Assembly (NCBI GenBank): GCA_016180845.1
Contig: JACPAK010000004.1
Location: forward strand, 118,800-182,799
Length of the DNA stretch: 64,000 bases
Source of the DNA: Deltaproteobacteria bacterium
Lineage (GTDB): Bacteria; UBA10199; JACPAL01
Reading direction: 5' to 3'
Under the pieces are notes generated by a model. It was not told the DNA's origin. It saw only the letters and a list, made by a program, of their open reading frames with translations, and searched no databases. The position numbers were made by a program, and so were the translations under genes. Each line of letters starts with the position of its first letter. Within the stretch, counting starts at the first letter, position 1. Positions 23,645 through 31,062 of the stretch are shown here, piece after piece.

Positions 23645-24547
23645 ATGTCTCTCGCTGAAAAGTTGAAAGACCTCCTCACCGTCGAGAAATCTCATTATGA
23701 CAAAGGGACCTTGAAGGCGAAGGTGATCTCGATCTGTAGTCAAAAAGGGGGGGTCGGCAAGACGACAACGACCGTCAATCTGGGAAGTGGCTTAACCCTC
23801 TTCCACAACAAAAAAGTCCTCTTGATCGACCTCGATGCCCAAGGACATGTCGAGAAATCGCTCGGCGAATTGATCGACGAAAGCGCTGAATACACCCCCC
23901 TCTCACAGATCCTTGCCTCCAAGCATGGTGAACTGCTTGACGGGATCGTCAAAACCAAGATCGATAACCTCGATATCACCCCCGGAGACCGTGAACTTAC
24001 TAGCTCGGAAGCGGTCATCAGTCAGCGCATCGGCCGGGAATTTATCCTGAAACAAAGCCTGGAGGTGGCTCGTACGCTGTATGATTATATTGTTATCGAC
24101 TGCCCGCCCGCCCTTGGAAATTTGACACTGAATGCCCTCTGCGCCTCTGATTATGTGATTCTGCCGTGTGAAATGAGCGCCCTCGCCTTCGAAGGGGTGA
24201 ACGGCTTGATCGAGATGCTCGAGGAAATTAAGGAACGACTGAATCAGAAGCTAAAACTCCTCGGTGTCCTCTTTACACGGGTTGATCACCGCAATGTCAC
24301 GATGAATGAGTTGATCGTTCAAAACATGAAGAAGTTCGTCAATGGCCAACTTTTAAAGACCTCGATCGCCGTCAATACGGCAATCAATAAGGCCCAGTTG
24401 AATGGGGTCCCGATCTTCCAGTATGCCTCCTCATCGACGGGAGCTGAAAATTACCAGGCGCTCGCTGTGGAAATTTTGAAGAGGATGAGGGGAACAAGCG
24501 TCAATCGATCTCAAGAGAAAAATCGACCGCTCGCGCAGAGTGCGTAA
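23645..24547 (+). CDS. ParA/MinD-family ATPase
   Basis: Protein of 300 residues from ATG 23645. It has the deviant Walker A motif CSQKGGVGKTTTTVNLG (about 34-50), the switch motif VLLIDLDAQGHVEKSLG, and DYIVIDCPPALGNLTLNAL. This is the Soj/ParA type of chromosome or cargo partitioning ATPase that binds DNA non-specifically as an ATP dimer. There is no parB, parS site or rsmG nearby, so it may place a cargo other than the chromosome. A longer form from TTG 23609 is open, but the ATG with AAAGGG upstream is preferred. The 3' end overlaps nadC by 47 bp on the other strand. Confidence 0.83.
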   Translation: MSLAEKLKDLLTVEKSHYDKGTLKAKVISICSQKGGVGKTTTTVNLGSGLTLFHNKKVLLIDLDAQGHVEKSLGELIDESAEYTPLSQILASKHGELLDGIVKTKIDNLDITPGDRELTSSEAVISQRIGREFILKQSLEVARTLYDYIVIDCPPALGNLTLNALCASDYVILPCEMSALAFEGVNGLIEMLEEIKERLNQKLKLLGVLFTRVDHRNVTMNELIVQNMKKFVNGQLLKTSIAVNTAINKAQLNGVPIFQYASSSTGAENYQALAVEILKRMRGTSVNRSQEKNRPLAQSA

Positions 24548-25349
24548 GAGCCCCGATTGAAATAGAGTCTACACCGGTCTTTGCGTAATCCATGACATTC
24601 TCGAGGGTGATACCGCCTGACGCTTCCAGTAGGGGCGACCGGCTGGTAGCCCTTACATGTCTCCGGACGGTTTGTACAATTTTTCTCAATTCCTTTGGCG
24701 AAAAATTGTCGAGGAGTAAAATATCCGCTCCCGCCGCAATCGCCTCCTCGATCTGTCCTTCTGATTGAATCTCAATTTCAATCGGCACCTTGTTTGGATT
24801 TTTTTCCTTGGCCTTTCGAATCGCCTCCGAAATCGAAACCGCTTGCAGGTGATTGTCCTTGATCAAAAACCGGTCATAGAGACCCAAGCGATGATTCTTT
24901 CCACCCCCCATCCGAACCGCATGTTTTTCCAACGCCCGCATGCCGGGTGTCGTCTTCCGTGTATCGAGAATCTGAACCGGAATTTTTTTGACCTTTTCAA
25001 CAAATTGGTGCGTGAGCGTCGCGATCCCGGAGAGGTGCTGCAGGAAGTTCAGAGCGACCCGCTCGCCTTTCAGAAGGCTCGTGAGTCGCCCTTTGATTTC
25101 GGCAACCTTTTGTCCTTTTTTGACAAACGCGCCATCTTCGAAATACCGTTGCCAAGCAAGATGGTGATCGACTGTTAGAAAAACCCGCCTCGCGATCTCC
25201 AGTCCGGCAATGACGAGATCTTGTTTCGCTAGAATAACAGCCGTCTTTTCAATTGGTTCTTGACCAAAAATCGCCTCAGTCGTGATATCACCAGTCCCGA
25301 TATCCTCCTGAAGCGCAATCTCGATCAACATTTGAATCTGGTCGGGCAT
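24501..25349 (-). CDS. nadC: Nicotinate-nucleotide pyrophosphorylase (carboxylating)
   Basis: Protein of 282 residues. It converts quinolinate and PRPP to nicotinate mononucleotide in NAD synthesis. Motifs: IALQEDIGTGDITTEAIF, LNFLQHLSGIATLTHQFV, ILDTRKTTPGMRALEKHAVRMGGGKNHRLGLYDRFLIKDNHL and EASGGITLENVMDYAKTGVDSISIGALTHSA. Stand-alone here, no nadA or nadB near. A short palindromic repeat is inserted just before the EASGGI motif (RATSRSPLL). A 22-bp inverted repeat lies 40 nt upstream of the start. Confidence 0.95.
   Translation of the reverse strand: MPDQIQMLIEIALQEDIGTGDITTEAIFGQEPIEKTAVILAKQDLVIAGLEIARRVFLTVDHHLAWQRYFEDGAFVKKGQKVAEIKGRLTSLLKGERVALNFLQHLSGIATLTHQFVEKVKKIPVQILDTRKTTPGMRALEKHAVRMGGGKNHRLGLYDRFLIKDNHLQAVSISEAIRKAKEKNPNKVPIEIEIQSEGQIEEAIAAGADILLLDNFSPKELRKIVQTVRRHVRATSRSPLLEASGGITLENVMDYAKTGVDSISIGALTHSARAVDFSLEID
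24629..24655. repeat. Degenerate palindromic repeat inside nadC
   Basis: GTAGGGGCGACCGG followed by a degraded complementary half (CTGGTAGCCCTTAC). Same family as the element in hemD at 6576. On the coding strand it adds about eight residues in frame. Confidence 0.65.
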
Positions 25350-25388
25350 AAATTAAGCAATTTCAATTACTTATAAAAGCCCCGACAA

Positions 25389-25410
25389 TTTACTCACTTA
25401 ATTGAGTAAA
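25389..25410. promoter_or_regulatory. Inverted repeat, candidate operator upstream of nadC
   Basis: TTTACTCA, six bases (CTTAAT), TGAGTAAA. The perfect 8-bp arms lie in the divergent region of nadC and the 286-residue gene, just upstream of a TATAAG box at about 25,370-25,375 on the nadC strand. The position fits an operator at or near the -35 region. No known NAD regulator motif is recognised. Confidence 0.4.
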
Positions 25411-25547
25411 TCAAATGCCAAAATTTTCCCGCATTTTTTGTGTCGAAGCAACTCAAGCAACCCTCTCACCCGATATTTAACTCGTAAGGGTAATCTTTCC
25501 TGTGATCCTTGGGGGAGTCGCGGTGTTAAGACCCTAAAGGAGGTCTT

Positions 25548-26408
25548 ATGAGCGGCGTCAATTCCCCAGGTGGAGTTCCACGAATCAAGGCAGTTGGAGT
25601 AGAACCAAGGCCCCATGAAAAACAGCGGGCTCGCCATAAAGAAGCGGCAGATCCATCAACGCCCCCTCAAATCGAGGTTCAGGATGAAGGGTTTAAAGGG
25701 GTCCTACAGACCGATGACAAGGTAACGATCAGACAGGGGGGCGCTACCAGCACGATGACGGTGGCAGATTATGTCGCCAAAGATCACTTCGGAAAGGGAA
25801 CGACCCCGGAACAGAGACTTGCCGAACTCGCAACGACTGGAAGCGGGTTTTCCGTTGCCTGGTCGCTTCGTCGTTTTGCCGGCAAGCCATCTCCATCCCC
25901 CATCGTCGTCAAAAACCTGAGCGATAGTGGGCAGAAAGAAGTCATCGATTTAGATGCCGATAAGGTAAACATCGAACAAGGAGACCAGACTTATCAGGTT
26001 CCGGTCCGGGAATACCTGACTTCTGCAACCTTTGATAGTCATGGTCATCCCAGCGAGCGGCTCGCCAAGTTGACTCAACTCGGGAAGGGATTCGCGGTGA
26101 ACGAACGGGTCAGGGCCTTTATCGACAAAACCTACTCGGAGGACGAAGGGCCGATCGTGGGCCTCAAAGAGGAGGGACATCCGGGCATCCTGCAGCCGTC
26201 GGATCGTGTCGTTGTGAACAACGGTGATAGTACCCGCGAGATGACAGTTGAAGAGTATCTAAGGTCTGATGAATTCGCCCATCATGGTTTGCCCTCGGAC
26301 CGTCTCTGGAGGATTGCGAATCGGGACGGAGGGTATGCGATCTCGGAACCTCTTAGCAGCCTGATGAGACAGATGGATCAGGAGGCAGCTTCGAAAAGGA
26401 AGCCTTAA
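25548..26408 (+). CDS. Hypothetical protein with three tandem repeats
   Basis: Not recognised. Protein of 286 residues with a textbook ribosome binding site (AAAGGAGGT). After a 45-residue Pro-rich N-terminal tail it consists of three copies of a unit of roughly 70-75 residues: a strand-like part with D(D/A)KVTIRQG, DADKVNIEQG or SDRVVVNNG, then MTVADYV, VPVREYL or MTVEEYL, then a helix with RLAEL, RLAKL or RLWRI, and finally GFSV, GFAV or GYAI before a last helix. There is no signal peptide or membrane segment. A soluble repeat protein that binds something is the simplest reading. It is convergent with valS. Confidence 0.6.
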   Translation: MSGVNSPGGVPRIKAVGVEPRPHEKQRARHKEAADPSTPPQIEVQDEGFKGVLQTDDKVTIRQGGATSTMTVADYVAKDHFGKGTTPEQRLAELATTGSGFSVAWSLRRFAGKPSPSPIVVKNLSDSGQKEVIDLDADKVNIEQGDQTYQVPVREYLTSATFDSHGHPSERLAKLTQLGKGFAVNERVRAFIDKTYSEDEGPIVGLKEEGHPGILQPSDRVVVNNGDSTREMTVEEYLRSDEFAHHGLPSDRLWRIANRDGGYAISEPLSSLMRQMDQEAASKRKP

Positions 26409-26416
26409 AATAATTC

Positions 26417-28996
26417 TCAGAGATTCTGGAACGTCTCTTCCATTCTCTGGATTTTTTCTCGGATGACCTGCAGGTGTTCCTTCTCCAATGAAATCACCTC
26501 AGGTTGGGCATGCTGAAGAAAGCCAAGATCGGACAGCTTCTTGTTTCGTCGCTCCTCATCCTCCTTAAGTTTCTTGATCTCCTTCTCGAGTCTCTTCTTC
26601 TCCACCCCCAGATCCACAAGCCCACTCAAAGGAACATAAACATCCAACCCACCCAATGAGATATGGGCCATCTGTTTGGCAACAACCTTCTTGTTTGAAA
26701 AAATGACCTTATCAGATCGGGTGAGCCGTCGAACCATCTCCTCCTCTCCCTGAAACCACCGAAGCTCCCCTTCATTTTGAAAAGAAATCGTCGGGGAAAG
26801 AGCTGCAGAGACCGGAATCTGATTCTCACCACGGATCGTCCTGAGAGCGGTAATCACCTGAATCATCCTCTCGACCGGTCGGATCTCATCCTGATAGTTC
26901 CATTTCTTCATCTCAGGAAACGAAGAAACGGTGATCGATTCCGACTCCCCCTTCTCCCGAAGTGACTGCCAAATCTCTTCGGTGATAAACGGCATAAAGG
27001 GATGCAGGACCTTCAGAGACTCGGCAAGGATCTCCCCGAAGACAGATTGATTCGACCTCACCTTTGAAAATTCAACATACCAATCACAGAAGGTATGCCA
27101 AAAAAATCGGTAGATCGCCTTCGCCGCCTCGTCAAACCGATAGGTCTCAAGGGAGGAGACAACCTGTTGCAGCGTATAATTCCACTGCTGCAGGATCCAC
27201 TTGTCGTAGAGACTCAAGACCTCGCGAGAACTCTCCTGCTCCTGACTCAAAAAATATCGGGTAGCGTTCCAGATCTTGTTGCAAAAATTCCGGTACCCCT
27301 CGATCACCTGAGGCGAGAGTTTCACATCACGCCCGGGTACAGCAAGCACAGCAAGGGTAAAACGGAAGGCATCGGTTCCATATTGATCCATGATCGAAAG
27401 AGGATCGATCACATTCCCTTTCGACTTGCTCATCTTCTGTCCTTCGGCATCACGGACCAGCGCATGGATATAGACATCCCGAAAAGGGACCTCTCCCATA
27501 AATTTCATCCCCATCATCATCATCCGGGCGATCCAGAAAAAAATAATATCGAAGCCGGTGATCAAGACAGAAGTTGGATAAAAGGTTTTTAACTCCGGCG
27601 TCTGGTCCGGCCAACCTAATGTCGAAAAGGGCCAGAGAGCCGAGGAGAACCAGGTGTCGAGGACGTCGGGGTCTTGTTGGAGATTCGTGGAGCGGCAGGC
27701 AGGACACGAAGTTGGAGTTGTTCGAGAGACGATCGGTGGACATTTTTTATCGCAGTACCAAGCCGGTATCCTGTGCCCCCACCAGAGCTGGCGCGATATA
27801 CACCAATCCCTGATCTCATTCATCCAATTCTGATACGTCTTGGTCCATTGATCCGGGAAAAATTTTGTCTTCCCATCTTGAACCGCCTCTAATGCATTTT
27901 TCGCCAGTGATTTTGTCCTGACAAACCATTGCTTCGAAACGAGCGGCTCCACAACAGTGTGGCAACGATAACAAAGTCCAACCGCATGTTTATACGGCTC
28001 GATCTTTTCGATCAAACCAAGCTCTTGCAACTCCTCAACGATCTTCTTCCGGCATTCAAACCGGTCCATGCCGGCATATTTTCCGGCGAGCGACGTCATC
28101 TTGGCGTCAAAACCAATAACGGTACGAACGGGAAGGTTGTGTCTCTTGCCGATTTCAAAATCGACCGGGTCGTGTGCGGGGGTTACCTTGACGACGCCCG
28201 TTCCGAACTCAGGATCGACCGCCTCATCAGCCACCACCTGGATCTGGATCTTCCCACCGATCGAATCGATCTCGAGTGTCTTCCCGACATATTTTTTATA
28301 ACGTTCGTCATCGGGGTGAACGGCAATGCCCGTATCACCAAGCTTTGTTTCCGGCCGGACAGTCCCCAACGTCAGGGGACCGTATTTAATATAGACAAAC
28401 TCGGCCGCTCTCTCCTCGCGTGTCACTTCGATATCCGATAAAACCGTTTGGCAACGGGGACACCAGTTCACGATATAGTCATCCCGCTCGATCAATCCCT
28501 CTTCGTACAACCGAACAAACTCCTCACGGACCGCACGCGAGAGACCATCATCCATCGTAAATCTCTCACGAGACCAATCACAGGAGGCGCCGAGCCTCTT
28601 CAGCTGATGGATGATCTGATTCCCATGCCTCTCTTTCCATTCCCAAACCCGTTCAATAAACTTCTCCCGCCCCAGGTCATGGCGCGACTTCCCCTCCTTC
28701 TTCAACTCCCGTTCGACAACATTCTGCGTCGCAATTCCGGCATGGTCGGTCCCCGGCATCCAGAGGACGTTAAACCCCTTCATCCTTTTATAGCGGCAGA
28801 GAATGTCCTGAAGTGTATTATTGAGGGCATGCCCCATATGGAGCGAGCCGGTCACGTTCGGCGGAGGAATGACAATGCAAAACGGAGGCCTCGAAGAGGT
28901 CGCCTCGGCATGAAAATACCCCTTTTGAATCCAGAATTCAGACCACTTCTTCTCAACTTCATGTGGCTCGTAGGCCTTTGGGAGTTCACGAGGCAT
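26417..28996 (-). CDS. valS: Valine-tRNA ligase
   Basis: Protein of 859 residues from ATG 28996. It charges tRNA(Val) with valine and edits threonine. Class I signature HMGH at residues 53-56 in PPPNVTGSLHMGHALNN, KMSKSKGNVIDP near residue 515, and a C-terminal coiled coil typical of ValRS (KKRLEKEIKKLKEDEERRNKKLSDLG). The connective-peptide editing domain is present (GTGVVKVTPAHDPVDF). A GTG at 29023 is in frame but the family starts at MPRELPKAYEP. The start overlaps coaX by 11 bp. Third gene of birA-coaX-valS. Confidence 0.97.
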   Translation of the reverse strand: MPRELPKAYEPHEVEKKWSEFWIQKGYFHAEATSSRPPFCIVIPPPNVTGSLHMGHALNNTLQDILCRYKRMKGFNVLWMPGTDHAGIATQNVVERELKKEGKSRHDLGREKFIERVWEWKERHGNQIIHQLKRLGASCDWSRERFTMDDGLSRAVREEFVRLYEEGLIERDDYIVNWCPRCQTVLSDIEVTREERAAEFVYIKYGPLTLGTVRPETKLGDTGIAVHPDDERYKKYVGKTLEIDSIGGKIQIQVVADEAVDPEFGTGVVKVTPAHDPVDFEIGKRHNLPVRTVIGFDAKMTSLAGKYAGMDRFECRKKIVEELQELGLIEKIEPYKHAVGLCYRCHTVVEPLVSKQWFVRTKSLAKNALEAVQDGKTKFFPDQWTKTYQNWMNEIRDWCISRQLWWGHRIPAWYCDKKCPPIVSRTTPTSCPACRSTNLQQDPDVLDTWFSSALWPFSTLGWPDQTPELKTFYPTSVLITGFDIIFFWIARMMMMGMKFMGEVPFRDVYIHALVRDAEGQKMSKSKGNVIDPLSIMDQYGTDAFRFTLAVLAVPGRDVKLSPQVIEGYRNFCNKIWNATRYFLSQEQESSREVLSLYDKWILQQWNYTLQQVVSSLETYRFDEAAKAIYRFFWHTFCDWYVEFSKVRSNQSVFGEILAESLKVLHPFMPFITEEIWQSLREKGESESITVSSFPEMKKWNYQDEIRPVERMIQVITALRTIRGENQIPVSAALSPTISFQNEGELRWFQGEEEMVRRLTRSDKVIFSNKKVVAKQMAHISLGGLDVYVPLSGLVDLGVEKKRLEKEIKKLKEDEERRNKKLSDLGFLQHAQPEVISLEKEHLQVIREKIQRMEETFQNL

Positions 28997-29702
28997 GGTA
29001 TTGGTAGATAAGCTGCAAACCACGCAGGGTCAAGAACGGATCAACTTTTTGAATTTTCTTGGACGATTTTGCGACCCATGGGGCAAGTCCACCGGTCGCG
29101 ATCACTTTCAGATTCTTCCCTTGCTCCTTACGAATCCGTCCGATCATCCCATCCACAAGCGCTCCATAACCGTGAAAGAGACCCACCTGCATGACCTCAA
29201 TGGTATTATGGCCAAGAACCTTCTTTTTAACCGCCAAGGGAACCTTTGGAAGTTTTGCGGTCTTTTCATGAAAGAAATTATTGCAAATCCCTGGCCCAGG
29301 AAAGAATGACGCCCCGACGATCTCTCCCTCTCTGTTAATCACGTCGAAAGTCGTGATGGTGCCTATATCAATAACAATGACAGGACGTATCGGATATGCC
29401 GCCACGGCATTCGCTATCCGATCGGCACCCGACTGGGGTCTTCGTTTTCGAATTTTTATGGGCCCCATTGTCTTCGTTGTCACAAAGAGCGGTTCAATCT
29501 TGAATCTTTTCCTTAAAAAAGATCGGAGGGGTTTGTTGAAACGTGGGACGACCGATGAGATGATAACCGCATCTAATTTTCGGTGAGATATTTTCTTGAG
29601 TAGGGGCGTAGCACTACGCCATACTTTCTTTAACTTTTCTCCCTGAAAGAATCCAAACTTGGTGGAACTATTTCCAACGTCAATGACCAGCAAACTCTTC
29701 AT
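28986..29702 (-). CDS. coaX: Type III pantothenate kinase
   Basis: Protein of 238 residues from ATG 29702, which has a GGGGAG box ending 4 nt before it. CoaX phosphorylates pantothenate in the first step of coenzyme A synthesis. Motifs: LLVIDVGNSSTKFGFF (phosphate-binding), the PQSGADRIANAVAAYP segment with the catalytic aspartate, and VIVIDIGTITTFDVI; GGLAPWVAK lies near the C-terminus. It is slightly short for the family (about 255). The start lies inside birA (23-bp overlap). birA-coaX is a common pair in many bacteria. A palindromic repeat sits near the 5' end. Confidence 0.93.
   Translation of the reverse strand: MKSLLVIDVGNSSTKFGFFQGEKLKKVWRSATPLLKKISHRKLDAVIISSVVPRFNKPLRSFLRKRFKIEPLFVTTKTMGPIKIRKRRPQSGADRIANAVAAYPIRPVIVIDIGTITTFDVINREGEIVGASFFPGPGICNNFFHEKTAKLPKVPLAVKKKVLGHNTIEVMQVGLFHGYGALVDGMIGRIRKEQGKNLKVIATGGLAPWVAKSSKKIQKVDPFLTLRGLQLIYQYHAS
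29599..29620. repeat. Short palindromic repeat inside coaX
   Basis: TAGGGGCG followed by the perfect palindrome GGCGTAG-CA-CTACGCC (29605-29620). It shares the TAGGGGCG end with the elements in hemD and nadC but has a different core. It encodes VWRSATPLL in frame. Confidence 0.6.
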
Positions 29703-30231
29703 AATGCTCCCCAAAAACTCCGATCAACTTTTTTAAAACCCCCTCGCGATCGAACTCCCTCCCAAAAGCGATCTTCAGAGAAGTCGCCGTCTCCCGAACC
29801 TCGGGTGAAAAATCCTCGGGGTCCGTGTTGACGTTAATCCCGATGCCGACCACCACCCATGACGTCTTGTCACCTTCAGAGCTCATCTCACAAAGAATTC
29901 CCGCTACCTTCTTACCATCGATCAAAATGTCGTTGGGGCGTTTGATAACCACCTCTCTCCCCAGCGTCTCCCTCACCACTGCCGCCACCATTTGCGTAAT
30001 CTCCACCGCCTCCACCGGCCTTACCTCCGGCCGCAAAAGAAACGAGACATAAAGATTTTTCCCTGCAGGGGACTCCCACCGCCTCCCCTCTCGGCCACGT
30101 CCCTCATTTTGCGAGTCGGCAACAAAAACAGAGCCGGCCGGTTCTCCATCACGGGCACGCCGGATCGCCTCCGCGTTTGTCGAATCAATTTCGCGAAAAC
30201 GGTAGATCTTAAACGCCCTTGTCTTCTCCAT
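29680..30231 (-). CDS. birA: Biotin-[acetyl-CoA-carboxylase] ligase, catalytic domain only
   Basis: Protein of 183 residues: only the catalytic core of biotin protein ligase. Motifs: YRFREIDSTNAEA, then the biotin/ATP loop GRGREGRRWESPAGKNLYVS, and VVIKRPNDILIDGKKVAGILCE. The N-terminal DNA-binding domain and the C-terminal SH3-like domain of E. coli BirA are absent, so it should biotinylate carboxylases but not act as a repressor. The last codons overlap coaX. Its start is 25 bp from the divergent YbhB-like gene. Confidence 0.9.
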   Translation of the reverse strand: MEKTRAFKIYRFREIDSTNAEAIRRARDGEPAGSVFVADSQNEGRGREGRRWESPAGKNLYVSFLLRPEVRPVEAVEITQMVAAVVRETLGREVVIKRPNDILIDGKKVAGILCEMSSEGDKTSWVVVGIGINVNTDPEDFSPEVRETATSLKIAFGREFDREGVLKKLIGVFGEHYEEFAGH

Positions 30232-30247
30232 AGACTTCGGTTAGATA
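30219..30247 (+). promoter_or_regulatory. Promoter of the YbhB-like gene, sharing its -10 with birA
   Basis: TTGTCT (30219-30224), 17-bp spacer, TAGATA (30242-30247), then 9 nt to ATG 30257: near-leaderless. The same bases read TATCTA on the minus strand 10 nt before the birA ATG, so both divergent genes may use one TTAGATAA box. Confidence 0.45.
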
Positions 30248-30256
30248 AAAACCCAT

Positions 30257-30874
30257 ATGTTAGCGATCTACAACCATAAAGTTGTTTTTTTAGCCCTGTT
30301 GATCCTTCTCTCGATCGGTGGTTCTTTCGGGGCGAGTAGCAGCGGCTGCGGGACCAATACGACGACGGATGACGGGGATAATAGCACATCGGATCTTACC
30401 CTCACCAGTTCTGAAGCGGGGGATGGATTTAACCCTAATGGCAGCATCCCAAAAAAGTTTGCCTGCCCGGATACAGGAGGGACTGACGAACTACCAACGC
30501 TCTCTTGGTCAAACGCCCCGAGCACGACCAAGAGTTTTGCCCTCACGATGATCGACATCACGACAGAACCGGACACCATTCATATGGTTCTCTTTGACAT
30601 CTCCAAATCAGCTACCTCGGTAACCGACGAGGATGATTTCAATGACACGAATTCTGCGGTCAATTATAGCGGAACCCGCAGCTATGCAGGCCCTTGTCCT
30701 CCGACAGCTGATGCCGCCCATACCTACGAATTCACCCTCTATGCGCTGGATGTTACCACCTTGGTTTCCGAAACAAACGCCGATTCGACAAATGCAAACG
30801 ACACCATTGCGAAGATCAAAGAACATGATGTCGATTCTGATAAAATTTCAGGAACCTTCAAAGCGGAGCAATAA
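30257..30874 (+). CDS. YbhB/YbcL (PEBP, Raf-kinase-inhibitor-like) family exported protein
   Basis: Protein of 205 residues. A hydrophobic export signal (VVFLALLILLSIGGSFGA) is followed by a Ser/Gly/Cys region that may be lipidated (SSSGC, an imperfect lipobox) and an Asp/Thr-rich linker. The PEBP domain (about 55-205) shows LTLTSSEAGDGFNPNGSIPKKFAC, then LSWSNAPSTTKSFALTMID, HMVLFDISKS and GPCPPTADAAHTYEFTLYALD, all PEBP landmarks (DPD-like and GPxPP motifs). Function of bacterial members is poorly known. Followed after 2 nt by a small basic protein gene. Confidence 0.85.
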   Translation: MLAIYNHKVVFLALLILLSIGGSFGASSSGCGTNTTTDDGDNSTSDLTLTSSEAGDGFNPNGSIPKKFACPDTGGTDELPTLSWSNAPSTTKSFALTMIDITTEPDTIHMVLFDISKSATSVTDEDDFNDTNSAVNYSGTRSYAGPCPPTADAAHTYEFTLYALDVTTLVSETNADSTNANDTIAKIKEHDVDSDKISGTFKAEQ

Positions 30875-30876
30875 CT

Positions 30877-31062
30877 ATGTCCCTCACCCAAAAATATACC
30901 TGGAAAGACCACCTCTCTGAATGCGGTAAATGCAGCCCAAAAAAAGGGAAGCGACCGAAGAGAACCTCAAGAGAAGCGAATGCTTGTTTTGAAAAAGCCT
31001 GCCAGGATCATATCAAGAAGCTTGTTGCCAAACGGCAAGAGGCCAACAAAAAAGCAGCCTAA
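30877..31062 (+). CDS. Small basic protein of unknown function
   Basis: 61 residues, strongly basic, with four cysteines (ECGKC and two further Cys in ACFEKACQDH) and a Lys-rich tail. Not recognised. It follows the PEBP gene by 2 nt, so it is probably co-translated, and overlaps the convergent transporter gene by 4 bp. The ECGKC pair could bind a metal, but nothing more can be said. Confidence 0.5.
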   Translation: MSLTQKYTWKDHLSECGKCSPKKGKRPKRTSREANACFEKACQDHIKKLVAKRQEANKKAA

